Shown here piece after piece: positions 40,676-49,203 of a stretch of DNA of 63,608 bases (within the stretch, counting starts at the first letter, position 1; every line of letters begins with the position of its first letter). Below the pieces are notes generated by a model that saw only the letters and a program-made list of their open reading frames with translations, made no database searches and was not told where the DNA came from. A program made the position numbers and the translations under genes. Source of the stretch: Lachnospiraceae bacterium (lineage in GTDB: Bacteria > Bacillota > Clostridia > Lachnospirales > Lachnospiraceae); the NCBI GenBank assembly GCA_015258065.1, contig JABZIZ010000015.1, forward strand, positions 1 through 63,608, read 5' to 3'.

Positions 40676-42043
40676 GTGACAAATAAAAAAGTAGAGAACT
40701 TAATCATCGGATTCGGTAAGGCGGGAAAGACTCTTGCAAATTATCTTGGAAATAAGGGAGAGAAGACCGTTTTGGTGGAAAAATCCCCTCTGATGTACGG
40801 CGGAACCTGTATCAATGTGGGCTGCATTCCTTCTAAGTTTCTGGCGACCGCTGCGGATCGAAGAAGCTTCAGTGGAGAGAGTGACGCGGAATACTATAAA
40901 AATGCCGTTTTACAGAAGAAGGCATTGATTGCCAAGCTGAATAAGGCAAATTACGACAAGGTGGCAAGCAATGAAAATGTTGAAGTGCTGGACGGACTGG
41001 CTTCTTTTAAAGACGAGCACACCGTGCAGATTACGAATGGCAGCGAGGTGTCCGAAGTTTATGCGGAGCGCATCTTTGTAAACACCGGGGCAAGACCGTT
41101 TATCCCAAGTGTTCCCGGTTTGGAAGTCGGAAAACGCATTCATACCAGCGAAACGCTGATGAACCTGGAAGAATTCCCGAAGAGCTTGGCGATTCTCGGC
41201 AGTGGCTTTATCGGGCTGGAATTTGCGGCGAGTTACGCGAAGTTCGGTACAAAGGTTACGATTATTGACCAAGGAGATCGAATCTTACCCAGAGAAGACG
41301 ATGATGTAGCGAAGGAAGTATTTGCATCTTATCAGGGATTAGGTGTGGACTTCCTTTTTGGCGCGGCGCTTCAGCAGGTGTCGCAGGATGAAAATGCAGT
41401 TCACCTTTCCTACACGGTAAATGGAGAAAAGAAAGAGCTTTCCGTAGATGCCTTTCTCGTTGCGACCGGACGACAGGCGAATACGGAAGAGCTGCATTTG
41501 GAAAATGCGGGGGTAGAAGTTTCTGAAAGAGGCTTTATCAAGGTAAATGAACACCTGCAGAGCAATAAGGCGCACATTTTCGCTATGGGAGATGTCAACG
41601 GAGGTCCGCAGTTTACCTATATTTCCTTAGATGATTTCCGAATTGTGAAGAGCTTTTTGGATAATCAGGGAAGCTATGAAAGAAATAATCGCCAGCCGGT
41701 TGCTTTTTCCGCCTTCCTCCATCCTACCTTTTCCAGAGTGGGACTCAGTGAAAAAGAAGCAAGAGAAAAGGGCTACAAAATCAAAGTGGCGACCTTACCG
41801 GTTACCGCGATTCCCAAGGCGAAAATCCTCGGAAATCAAACCGGACTGTATAAAGCGATTGTGGATGCCGAGAATAATCAGATTTTGGGCGTGACTTTGT
41901 TCGGCGAAGAGTCCCATGAGGTAATCAATATCGTAGTTTTAGCGATGATGACGAAGCAGCCCTACACTGTTCTTGCGAACCAGATTTTCACTCACCCGAC
42001 GATGGCGGAAGCGCTGAACGATTTGTTCGGGGCGGTAAAATAA
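40676..42043 (+). CDS. RclA-like pyridine nucleotide-disulfide oxidoreductase
   Basis: A 455-residue flavoprotein: FAD motif LIIGFGKAGKTLANYLG, the redox pair in GGTCINVGCIPSK (CxxxxC, near residue 44), NAD(P) motif LAILGSGFIGLEFAASYAKFG, FAMGDVNGGPQFTYISLDDFRI, and a C-terminal dimer domain ending with TNQIFTHPTMAEALND-like residues (NQIFTHPTMAEALNDLF). It resembles RclA and mercuric-reductase-like proteins of gut bacteria, linked to tolerance of hypochlorous acid or copper. The start is GTG with AAAGGAG ahead; the upstream 24 in-frame codons lack a ribosome site. Confidence 0.87.
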   Translation: MTNKKVENLIIGFGKAGKTLANYLGNKGEKTVLVEKSPLMYGGTCINVGCIPSKFLATAADRRSFSGESDAEYYKNAVLQKKALIAKLNKANYDKVASNENVEVLDGLASFKDEHTVQITNGSEVSEVYAERIFVNTGARPFIPSVPGLEVGKRIHTSETLMNLEEFPKSLAILGSGFIGLEFAASYAKFGTKVTIIDQGDRILPREDDDVAKEVFASYQGLGVDFLFGAALQQVSQDENAVHLSYTVNGEKKELSVDAFLVATGRQANTEELHLENAGVEVSERGFIKVNEHLQSNKAHIFAMGDVNGGPQFTYISLDDFRIVKSFLDNQGSYERNNRQPVAFSAFLHPTFSRVGLSEKEAREKGYKIKVATLPVTAIPKAKILGNQTGLYKAIVDAENNQILGVTLFGEESHEVINIVVLAMMTKQPYTVLANQIFTHPTMAEALNDLFGAVK

Positions 42044-42142
42044 AATTTGCTGCAATTTACCTCAGTGGTTGTTATGATGCCATTCGAGATAAGGAAGCAC
42101 TCTATCGGAGTTTTAAAATAGACTTTACGTGCTTATGAGAAA

Positions 42143-42176
42143 GAGTCCCCTCATTTAAGAGGGGGCTCTCCTTTTA
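42143..42176 (+). terminator. Terminator after the RclA-like gene
   Basis: GAGTCCCCTC pairs with GAGGGGGCTC (one T-G pair) around ATTTAA, followed by TCCTTTT. Confidence 0.8.
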
Positions 42177-42257
42177 AAGGCGGTATCTTATTTAACGGAT
42201 TCTCTTGCAGGAATACTGAAAGGCGATACGGAAATAGACAAGGCGAGAAGGAGAAGT

Positions 42258-42311
42258 ATGAAGTTACTAATGGACGGAAATATGCTTCTGGATGTGCTTC
42301 AGAAAAAGTGA
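42258..42311 (+). pseudogene. PIN-domain toxin start fragment
   Basis: A 17-codon ORF, MKLLMDGNMLLDVLQKK, with AAGGAGAAG as ribosome site. It matches the first strand and helix of VapC-like PIN domains (DxNxLLDVL), with the rest missing. No antitoxin gene is left beside it. Confidence 0.5.
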
Positions 42312-42366
42312 TGTCGCATCACGCTTGGGCATTTTTCCTAATGGAACCCGTTATCTGTTTGGACTT

Positions 42367-43002
42367 TTAGCGCGGATTCTTCGTTTGATCTCCTACAAAC
42401 CAGTAATCACAGATTGCGCCTCCTGTTGCCAGCGTCTGTTCTCTATGCAATACACCTTTGTTTCGTTCCACCGCAATGTGGTCAATGTCACAGCACAAGG
42501 GCAATAAATCAAGATAGCCATTTTCTCTTGCGAATTTTTCCAAAGGGCATCTTGTGAAGTGATAATAAAAGCCGTCCCTATGCCGTTTTTCATCAAAATG
42601 AAAATCCCAGGTTTTATCCTGATATTCCGGATGCGTCTGTGCCCATTCTTCCGCCTTATGCATTCTTTCGGCAAATTTCTTCATGTCCGTCTCTTGATTG
42701 AAATCGATGGAGCTCATGGCTTTTCTGATGAAACGATTGTCCATAAATGCAGCGATGATTTCTCTAAAATCCTCTACCGAAAACTTACCGGCCTTGCAAA
42801 CTGCCAGGAAAACATAGGCGGAATAAATATTGTGCGCCATAGGGTTCTTCTCTCCGACATCTTCCGTGTTTTCCAGCATTTCCCGATATAAGATCCGTCC
42901 TTTTTGTAAGCTTTCCTTCGTCTTATCCTTCCCGAACTTTTTTACCATCGGTTTTTTCAGAAATAAACTGAATAAGCTAAAATAGATTCCTTTGTATTTC
43001 AT
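42367..43002 (-). CDS. ATC hydrolase-family protein
   Basis: A 211-residue protein resembling the L-2-amino-thiazoline-4-carboxylic acid hydrolase family. The late segment LLPLCCDIDHIAVERNKGVLHREQTLATGGAICDYWFVGD matches the family pattern of a C/DxD region followed by a T(L)AxGxxxCDY/F motif. Such proteins open thiazoline rings on the way to cysteine in the few studied cases; most members are uncharacterised. The ATG at 43002 (GCGGGG ahead) is preferred over the one at 43032, which lacks a ribosome site. Confidence 0.65.
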   Translation of the reverse strand: MKYKGIYFSLFSLFLKKPMVKKFGKDKTKESLQKGRILYREMLENTEDVGEKNPMAHNIYSAYVFLAVCKAGKFSVEDFREIIAAFMDNRFIRKAMSSIDFNQETDMKKFAERMHKAEEWAQTHPEYQDKTWDFHFDEKRHRDGFYYHFTRCPLEKFARENGYLDLLPLCCDIDHIAVERNKGVLHREQTLATGGAICDYWFVGDQTKNPR

Positions 43003-43196
43003 TACACGCACCCCGCTAAAATTTTCATACATGTAGTTTCTGTTTTGCTACTTAGCACATATTATAAGAGTACCACAGCCGGAGGGATAAAAATAGAATG
43101 ATGGATTTATTTGCTGGTGGAGACGGTGGAGAGAGGCGGTTGGAGTCTGATTTGCAGTATGCTGATTAACATTCCAATGAACTTGCACGGTCTCCT

Positions 43197-44612
43197 TTAA
43201 ATAAGATGGTCTTCATTTATCAGAACAATACCGGAACCTTCCTTTGCAATATCCAACATACGTCGTGTAAAGCCGCTTTTACTGAACACGCCATAGATAA
43301 TCTCATATCCCGAAAAAGCCTTTCGAATTTCTGCGGCACGATCCACTTTTTCTTTTAATGCGAAGTACACCGGTGCATTGACCGGTTTTGCATGGTATTT
43401 GCACTCGCCGGTAAATACCCGTTTGTTTTGGTGGTCTACGGATACTACATCAATTTCCGTATCACGATCAAAATCATTTAACCAGTAAGAGCCGATACGA
43501 GATGGTAAAAAAGGAAATGCCTTATTGTTGCACAGCTCTACAAAAATGGACTTACAGATATCCTCATAAGCAAATGCTACAAATTTTTCCCGAAAATCCT
43601 TGTGTATTTCATCCAGCACAATCTGCATATTGTCCAATTCCAGTTCGCCTTTATAGGGATAAACATAACGGAACCAGAAACGGATGAAATTATCCGCAAT
43701 AAAATATAGACCCTTGCGGGATTTTTCCGGATTTTTTTCAGTAATCGGCGTTCTCTTTTCTATAAATCCCAAATCCAAAAGTGTAGATAGATATGGTGTC
43801 AGAGAAGAGCTTTCTTGACCAAGTATGCCGGCAATCTTGCCTAGTTTATGATTGCCGTCCGCAATCGCCTTAATAATTGAAAAGTAGTTTACCGCTGTCA
43901 TGGACTCGCTTTTTAACAAGAAATTAGGTTCCTCATATAAGAAACCATTTTTAGATAAAACTGTATCTTTGACTTGTTCTTCCAAAGGACGTCCATCTTC
44001 AAAAAACTCGAGATATTTCGGAATGCCGCCTGTTACAGCATACTGTTCTACGGCATGGTCAAAGGGCATCTTCTGTACAGCATAGATATCCGTGAATGGC
44101 AGTGGAGCTAAGCGTATTTGTGCTGTCCTACGGCCGTACAAAGGACTGTCATAGGACAGGGCGTGTTTCTGCATCATACCGATGAAAGAACCGGACAGAA
44201 TCAGCATCACATGACTGTCTTTTAAAATTTCATCCCAGGCATTTTGCAAAATAGAGGGAAAAGCCGAATTGGTCTTTACAAGATATGGAAATTCATCAAT
44301 GACAAACACCTTCTTCTCTTCGGGCTTATAGTCAGCAATCACTTGGAACAAATCCAACCAATCCGTAAATGTTGTTTTTTGCAGTAATGTATTTTTTGTT
44401 GTACGAGCCATAACGCCTGCCAATCGCTTCATGCTTTGGCTTTCCAATTCTTCTGTGGCAAGAAAATAGAATGCGGTTTTCTCCTTCAGAAATTCCTTAA
44501 TCAGCGTTGTCTTTCCAACTCTGCGGCGGCCATAGATAACCACAAAGCTGCTGTCACGATTATATTCCTCTTCCAATTTACTAAGCTCATTTTTTCTGCC
44601 TATAAATTTCAT
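43197..44612 (-). CDS. AAA ATPase with DUF234-type C-terminus, second copy
   Basis: A 471-residue paralog of the protein at 38817-40274. MKFIGRKNELSKLEEEYN start, Walker A YGRRRVGKTTLIKEF, Walker B VFVIDEFPYLV, ILSGSFIGMMQKHAL, and a C-terminal EIDVVSVDHQNKRVFTGECKYH with the nuclease-like D...ECK pattern. The two differ throughout, so this is not a recent duplication. It lies alone, with a long AT-rich upstream region. Confidence 0.82.
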   Translation of the reverse strand: MKFIGRKNELSKLEEEYNRDSSFVVIYGRRRVGKTTLIKEFLKEKTAFYFLATEELESQSMKRLAGVMARTTKNTLLQKTTFTDWLDLFQVIADYKPEEKKVFVIDEFPYLVKTNSAFPSILQNAWDEILKDSHVMLILSGSFIGMMQKHALSYDSPLYGRRTAQIRLAPLPFTDIYAVQKMPFDHAVEQYAVTGGIPKYLEFFEDGRPLEEQVKDTVLSKNGFLYEEPNFLLKSESMTAVNYFSIIKAIADGNHKLGKIAGILGQESSSLTPYLSTLLDLGFIEKRTPITEKNPEKSRKGLYFIADNFIRFWFRYVYPYKGELELDNMQIVLDEIHKDFREKFVAFAYEDICKSIFVELCNNKAFPFLPSRIGSYWLNDFDRDTEIDVVSVDHQNKRVFTGECKYHAKPVNAPVYFALKEKVDRAAEIRKAFSGYEIIYGVFSKSGFTRRMLDIAKEGSGIVLINEDHLI

Positions 44613-44821
44613 ACATTGGCCCTCTTTATTATAAACTAATTTATGATAATCTTGTTTATACTATACAACTGAAAAATAGAAAGTCAATATTCTTTATTAA
44701 GGATTCTTCAGGACAGATATAGTATAATTACCATCGTTAGTTAAGAAGAAGTGGAAGCATTTTTGCGTTGAATATTCAGGATAAAATCGAATATTTATGA
44801 TAAAAGAAAGCAGGAGTAGAA

Positions 44822-45409
44822 ATGGATCTTATTCAGAAGATAAAGCGGATAGAACAGTATGTTTTAGAGAATTTTGAAGAACTGGACTTGGATGATCCGA
44901 TAGAAGAGGGATATTGGAAGGAGTATCAAGAGATTCCCGGGGCTTCGCAGAAAGAGATAGAGGCTTTTGAGAAGAAGTTTTCCATCAATCTACCAAAAGA
45001 CTTTAAGGCACTTTACAGCTATAAAAACGGAAGCAAATATTTCATCATTTTACCTTCTACAATCCATGATGTGGAAATGTCATTTTCTCTGATGAGTTTA
45101 GAGCAGATGGAGAAGACAAAGCAACATTTTCAGAACAGAGATGCTCTTCTGACAGAATTTCCGGACTTTTTCACCGAAGAAGAAATAGAGAAAATGCGGG
45201 ATAGCAGGATTAAGCCTTATCTTTTTCATAAGCAATGGATTCCCTTTGCGGAGTATTGTGACAGTTGCTTTTTGATGCTGGATTTTGACCCGGATCAGGA
45301 GGGAAAAGAGGGACAGATTCTTTGCTATATTCATGATCCGGATGAGGTGATTTACGCCGCAGTAGGACTTTCAGAGTTCGTGGATGAGATTTTACTGACC
45401 ATAGACTGA
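44822..45409 (+). CDS. SMI1/KNR4-family protein (immunity-like)
   Basis: A 195-residue acidic protein with the SMI1/KNR4 fold pattern: IPGASQKEIEAFEKKFSINLPKDFKALYSYKNGS in the N-terminal half and WIPFAEY...LMLDFDPDQEGKEGQIL later. In bacteria these proteins often give immunity against polymorphic or contact-dependent toxins. No toxin gene is adjacent. GCAGGAGTAG precedes the ATG. Three unknown acidic protein genes follow in the same direction. Confidence 0.82.
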   Translation: MDLIQKIKRIEQYVLENFEELDLDDPIEEGYWKEYQEIPGASQKEIEAFEKKFSINLPKDFKALYSYKNGSKYFIILPSTIHDVEMSFSLMSLEQMEKTKQHFQNRDALLTEFPDFFTEEEIEKMRDSRIKPYLFHKQWIPFAEYCDSCFLMLDFDPDQEGKEGQILCYIHDPDEVIYAAVGLSEFVDEILLTID

Positions 45410-45481
45410 GGGAAATCCGGATTTTGATATTGCAGGGTAGCAGTAATGATAACGGGGATATTGTCCCGGAGAGGGAAGCCT

Positions 45482-46300
45482 ATGGAAGCAATAAAACTAC
45501 CTAAGAAGTACCGAGATATTTGCGAGGAAATCAAAAATGGCTCCTATGAAAGTTTGGCGAAGCTTAATGCCTTTGAAGAGAAGTTTCCCCATCAAAATCT
45601 TGCGGTAAAGGCCGGGGTGGAGTTTTTTGACCGAAAGTATGAAGAGGCGGTAGGCCATACTCTTCTTCTAATGCCCTTTTGGGATGAGTGGTATTATTCC
45701 AATGTGGCCAACGAATATATGATGGCCATGTGCTTTGCGTCAAAGAAAATCGGACGGGAAGCAGAAGTCATTTCAGCTCTTCAAGAAGAGCAAAGTAGGC
45801 TAATGGAAGCAGAGGAAGAGAAATGCCTTAAAGGCTCTTGCCAACGATATAATTATTGCAAGATTCTCTTGAATTATTTGCAGCAGGATATTTTACCGGA
45901 ATCAAGAAGCAAGAATTATCAGCCGCCAAAAGTGCCGAAAACAGCTTCGGAATTGATAGCAGAAGGTAAGCTGAATACGGAAAAAGACTTTGATCAGAAG
46001 AAGCTTTTGAATTTACTTTTTATGAAGGGCAGTCCGGAGAATACAGTGGACTATTATGAAAGAATCAAGGACTTAAATCTTGGGGAACTGTATTACGAGC
46101 AAGCTTGTATTTGCTATCAGTACCTCGGACAAAAAGACAAGGTATTGGAAGTGATAGAACGCTGGGCAAAAAGCAAGCTTTGGGATGTAGCCAGTCCTAC
46201 GCAGGTTCGCCCCATGAGCTTCTTTATGTATCCCTTTATGCATGAATATTTGGAAAATGAAGAGAGTTTAAAACGAATTAGGGAAGCTATCTTTGGATAA
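45482..46300 (+). CDS. Unknown acidic helical protein
   Basis: A 272-residue soluble protein, mainly helical by composition, with tetratricopeptide-like spacing of aromatic and alanine residues (for example FHPHQNLAVKAGVEFFDRKYEEAVGH region near residue 35, and LYYEQACICYQYLGQKDKVLEVIERW near residue 205). I do not recognise a family. The ATG at 45482 follows GGAGAGGGAAG; the frame opens 12 codons earlier. Context in a run with an SMI1-like gene suggests an immunity or toxin-related role, which is inference. Confidence 0.6.
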   Translation: MEAIKLPKKYRDICEEIKNGSYESLAKLNAFEEKFPHQNLAVKAGVEFFDRKYEEAVGHTLLLMPFWDEWYYSNVANEYMMAMCFASKKIGREAEVISALQEEQSRLMEAEEEKCLKGSCQRYNYCKILLNYLQQDILPESRSKNYQPPKVPKTASELIAEGKLNTEKDFDQKKLLNLLFMKGSPENTVDYYERIKDLNLGELYYEQACICYQYLGQKDKVLEVIERWAKSKLWDVASPTQVRPMSFFMYPFMHEYLENEESLKRIREAIFG

Positions 46301-46329
46301 AGTTCGGATAAAGATCAGGGAGGAAAAGG

Positions 46330-46683
46330 ATGAAAGAGAAAACCGTCAGAGTGATCAAAATTGGGAAGGAAGCCCTGTATGAATTTCTCTATGAAAATAT
46401 CATCTCGCAGGAAGAAAGTCTCTTGCAAGTGCCAGCTACAGAGGTGATGAATCACTTTGCCATAGACTGGGAAAAGGGAGAGTTTATTTTCATGGCACAT
46501 CAGGCGGAAGATGCGGATGGAGAATTGATTTCTCTCCCGAAGGAAATTCAGCCGGAAACACTGTTGAAAGCTCTGCCGGAAACGGCTGAATCTTTGCTGG
46601 GACGAGGAAAGGTCTATCGGGACTATAGCTTTGATGAATTAAAAGAGCTTTGCGGAGAAAACGAAGATAATGCAGGAAAGTGA
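46330..46683 (+). CDS. Unknown small acidic protein
   Basis: A 117-residue soluble acidic protein, MKEKTVRVIKIGKEALYEFL at the start, with AGGGAGGAAAAGG as ribosome site. It has no signal peptide or membrane segment and no motif I know. It lies 29 bases after the previous gene and 9 before the next, so the run is probably one transcript. Confidence 0.6.
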   Translation: MKEKTVRVIKIGKEALYEFLYENIISQEESLLQVPATEVMNHFAIDWEKGEFIFMAHQAEDADGELISLPKEIQPETLLKALPETAESLLGRGKVYRDYSFDELKELCGENEDNAGK

Positions 46684-46692
46684 GCGCTTTTT

Positions 46693-47238
46693 ATGAAGTA
46701 TAGGGATTGGAACGAAATGCAACGAAAACTGGAAGCATTATATGTTTTGGATAATGCTTTGACAGATCCTTCTGAAGAGTATCCCCGCTTAATTCGAAAG
46801 ACAGAAGGCGGAGATAAGCTTCATTATCGTGTGGATAATGGAGCAGGTGATTCCTTATCCGTGATTTTTACGGAAAAGCTGGTATTGGTGAAAGGATTTG
46901 CACATGAAAGTGCATTGAATCTGTTTGCAAAAGAACAAGAGGAGCAAAGCTTAGTTGAGCGGATGTATGCCGGGCTTCCGGAGGAGTATCAGAATTTCTT
47001 TTCACCAAAGGAAAAAAGGGAAACGACTTTTTTCCTTTGGTATGATGGAGAACTACATCAAAATTCCATAGCGGAAAAAGATGGTGGGCAGTGGCTGTTA
47101 GCGTATGCCTTTGATAGTTTCGAGAAATTTCAGGACTTTGCTAAAGACTATTATGAACAAGACTTTTCAGAGAGCTTGCTCCGAAAACTATATGAAGAGG
47201 GAGGGCTTTCGGAGAAAGAGTTAGAGGAACTGATTTAA
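46693..47238 (+). CDS. Unknown acidic protein (immunity-like context)
   Basis: A 181-residue acidic protein with FFLWYDGELHQNSIAEKDGGQWLLAYAF near the middle and a helical end. The general look (short acidic, aromatic, no signal) resembles immunity proteins of polymorphic toxin systems, but no family match is evident. The last four bases overlap the convergent XRE regulator gene. Confidence 0.6.
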   Translation: MKYRDWNEMQRKLEALYVLDNALTDPSEEYPRLIRKTEGGDKLHYRVDNGAGDSLSVIFTEKLVLVKGFAHESALNLFAKEQEEQSLVERMYAGLPEEYQNFFSPKEKRETTFFLWYDGELHQNSIAEKDGGQWLLAYAFDSFEKFQDFAKDYYEQDFSESLLRKLYEEGGLSEKELEELI

Positions 47239-47441
47239 GGTGTGTCTTCTTCTTCCCAGAACAACTCATCCAATGTTTTCCCCAGTACATGACAAATGGC
47301 AAGGCAGAGGCGGATGGTAGGGTTATAGTCCCCTTTTTCTATGGCATTGATGGTTTGTCTGCTGACGCCTACCAGATCCGCCAGTTCCTGTTGGGACAGG
47401 TCTTTTCCCGCTCTAGCGGATTTTAAACGGAGATTCTTCAT
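47235..47441 (-). CDS. XRE-family regulator
   Basis: A 68-residue single-domain DNA-binding protein: LKSARAGKDLSQQELADLVGVSRQTINAIEKGDYNPTIRL is a complete Cro/CI helix-turn-helix. This small form is usually encoded with a membrane protein of the DUF2178 or DUF3796 kind, as here, 8 bases upstream. It probably represses that two-gene operon. Confidence 0.9.
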   Translation of the reverse strand: MKNLRLKSARAGKDLSQQELADLVGVSRQTINAIEKGDYNPTIRLCLAICHVLGKTLDELFWEEEDTP

Positions 47442-47449
47442 TTTCTACC

Positions 47450-47965
47450 TCACTCTTCGTCATTCTTCATTCGATTCTTCAGGAGCATGAGAATCAGGGC
47501 AATGGCAAAAAAGATACTGAGAAGGAGAGGAACCATAAAACGGCTACTGAGCCTTCCGTCAATCCACATTTTATCAGGAGAGCTATTATCAACGATATGC
47601 ATGATGTTCAGTACACTGTATAGAGCCCATACGGTAACACCCATTCTTTTATTTTTTTTACTGATAAGCCCCCAGAAGGCATCATGGAAAAGGCAGTATC
47701 CCATGAGGATTAGCCCCGAGAAAAGAAGAATGGCAAGAGGGATAATCCCGGCTTCCATATACTTTTCAATGGGCTCGGCAAAGGCAGCGTACAGCATGAG
47801 AAGCCCCATGGTGGTGAAAAAAGCGTATTGATAGCCCTTTCCACGGACGATTACCTGCCTTTCATCATAACAATCTTGTTTGTCCTTACTCAATCTGTTT
47901 CGAAAGAGAACTAAGAGGGAACTGGCAAAAAAACCTACAGCGATTCCTAAGTTAAAATAATTCAT
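47450..47965 (-). CDS. DUF2178-like membrane protein
   Basis: A 171-residue protein with four to five membrane segments. LSKDKQDCYDERQVIVRGKGYQYAF after the first helix matches the DERxxxxxxKA motif of DUF2178-like proteins that travel with small XRE regulators. It precedes the XRE gene in the same operon. Function unknown. Confidence 0.75.
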   Translation of the reverse strand: MNYFNLGIAVGFFASSLLVLFRNRLSKDKQDCYDERQVIVRGKGYQYAFFTTMGLLMLYAAFAEPIEKYMEAGIIPLAILLFSGLILMGYCLFHDAFWGLISKKNKRMGVTVWALYSVLNIMHIVDNSSPDKMWIDGRLSSRFMVPLLLSIFFAIALILMLLKNRMKNDEE

Positions 47966-48048
47966 CGAAAACTCCTTTCATTTCTTTGCCTTCACTCTTG
48001 GGTGGAAGCAATATGTATTACAAAATGTCGTAAATACTTTACACAACC

Positions 48049-48076
48049 AATATACACCTTGTTTTTGATATGTCAA
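48049..48076 (-). promoter_or_regulatory. Promoter of the membrane protein-XRE operon
   Basis: On the minus strand TTGACA (48071-48076), 16 bases, TATATT (48049-48054). Related GTAAA and GTATA words around it could be XRE operators. Confidence 0.6.
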
Positions 48077-48254
48077 GTATATTTTACAAAAAGACATCAG
48101 ATAGGAAACTTTCTTCAGGGGTATCCGTCTCGATTTTCTTTACCGATCATCCATTCTCCAAAAGTTCTGCTACAATGAAACTGTTTGAGCAAAGGAACAG
48201 TACGAGTGAAGAACATAGGGCAATAATAAAGAAACAAAGTGAGGAGTAAGGACG

Positions 48255-49031
48255 ATGTTATTTTATTTTTCAGCTACCGGAAATACCAAGCATGTAGCAG
48301 AGGAAATTAAAGAGTCGCAGGAAGAAGTGATATCCATTGAGGAAGCCTGCAAGGCGGAAAGTTATGCCTATACGGTAAGGGATGGAAGGTTTGGAATTTT
48401 AAGTCCCACCTATGCTGGGGGATTGCCCGGTATTGTTTATGCGTTCTTGGAAAAGTTGAAGCTTTGGTATGAAACAAAGCCCTACAGCTTTTATGTGGGA
48501 ACCTTCTGGATGACAACGGGGGCAGCCTCTTCGATTGCGGATAGTCTTTTAAAAGAAAAAGGTTTAGCCTTGGATGCGAAATTCGATATTCGTATGCCGG
48601 ATACTTGGACTGTGATTTTTGACTTATCCAATGCGGAAAAGGTTAAAACTAGCTTAAAGCGGGCAGAAGAGGAAATCAATGAGCTTAAGGTATTACTTTC
48701 CGAAAAGAAAAAAGGAAAAGAGATGGATTTCACGGTGCCCGAATTTGTAGGAAGGGTGGCGAAAAAGCTTTATGACGGTAAGATGCGAAAGACCAAGAAT
48801 CTTTCTGTGTCCGACGCCTGCATCGGCTGTACACTTTGCGCAAAGAAATGCCCGGTTCAGGCGATTGAAATGCAGAACAAAAAGCCGGTTTGGGTGAAGG
48901 AAGACTGCACCATGTGTCTGGGTTGTCTTCACCGTTGCCCGAAACATGCCATATATTACGGGAACGGCAAGGCGACCAACGCCCATGGACAATATACGTA
49001 TCAAAAATACGCAGGAGAGAAGAGCGTGTAA
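48255..49031 (+). CDS. EFR1-type flavodoxin-ferredoxin protein
   Basis: A 258-residue fusion of an N-terminal flavodoxin-like domain (LFYFSATGNTKHVAEEI, the FMN phosphate loop; SPTYAGGLPGIVYAFLEKL) and a C-terminal ferredoxin with two 4Fe-4S motifs, CIGCTLCAKKCPV and CTMCLGCLHRCPK. This is the EFR1 family, common in anaerobic Firmicutes and thought to move electrons in the cytosol; partners are unknown. GTGAGGAGTAAGG precedes the ATG. It stands alone. Confidence 0.92.
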   Translation: MLFYFSATGNTKHVAEEIKESQEEVISIEEACKAESYAYTVRDGRFGILSPTYAGGLPGIVYAFLEKLKLWYETKPYSFYVGTFWMTTGAASSIADSLLKEKGLALDAKFDIRMPDTWTVIFDLSNAEKVKTSLKRAEEEINELKVLLSEKKKGKEMDFTVPEFVGRVAKKLYDGKMRKTKNLSVSDACIGCTLCAKKCPVQAIEMQNKKPVWVKEDCTMCLGCLHRCPKHAIYYGNGKATNAHGQYTYQKYAGEKSV

Positions 49032-49039
49032 GCTCTTCT
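49018..49039 (+). terminator. Hairpin over the stop codon of the EFR1 gene
   Basis: AGAAGAGC (49018-49025) pairs with GCTCTTCT (49032-49039); the loop holds the TAA stop. Only TTTC follows, so termination may be weak. A second dyad, TTTAACGTGAG (49071-49081) with CTCATGTTAAA (49107-49117), lies just after and has no T-run. Confidence 0.45.
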
Positions 49040-49203
49040 TTCAATGGGTATAGGGTGCAGTATCCCTCGATTTAACGTGAGTGATTTTGTGAAAAGGTAA
49101 AAAACGCTCATGTTAAAACCGCCAAATCCTTATATCAGATGATTCCGTACCGATCTGTGCTATAGTAAAAATACGATTCAATACGATTAGAAAGGAAACC
49201 ACT

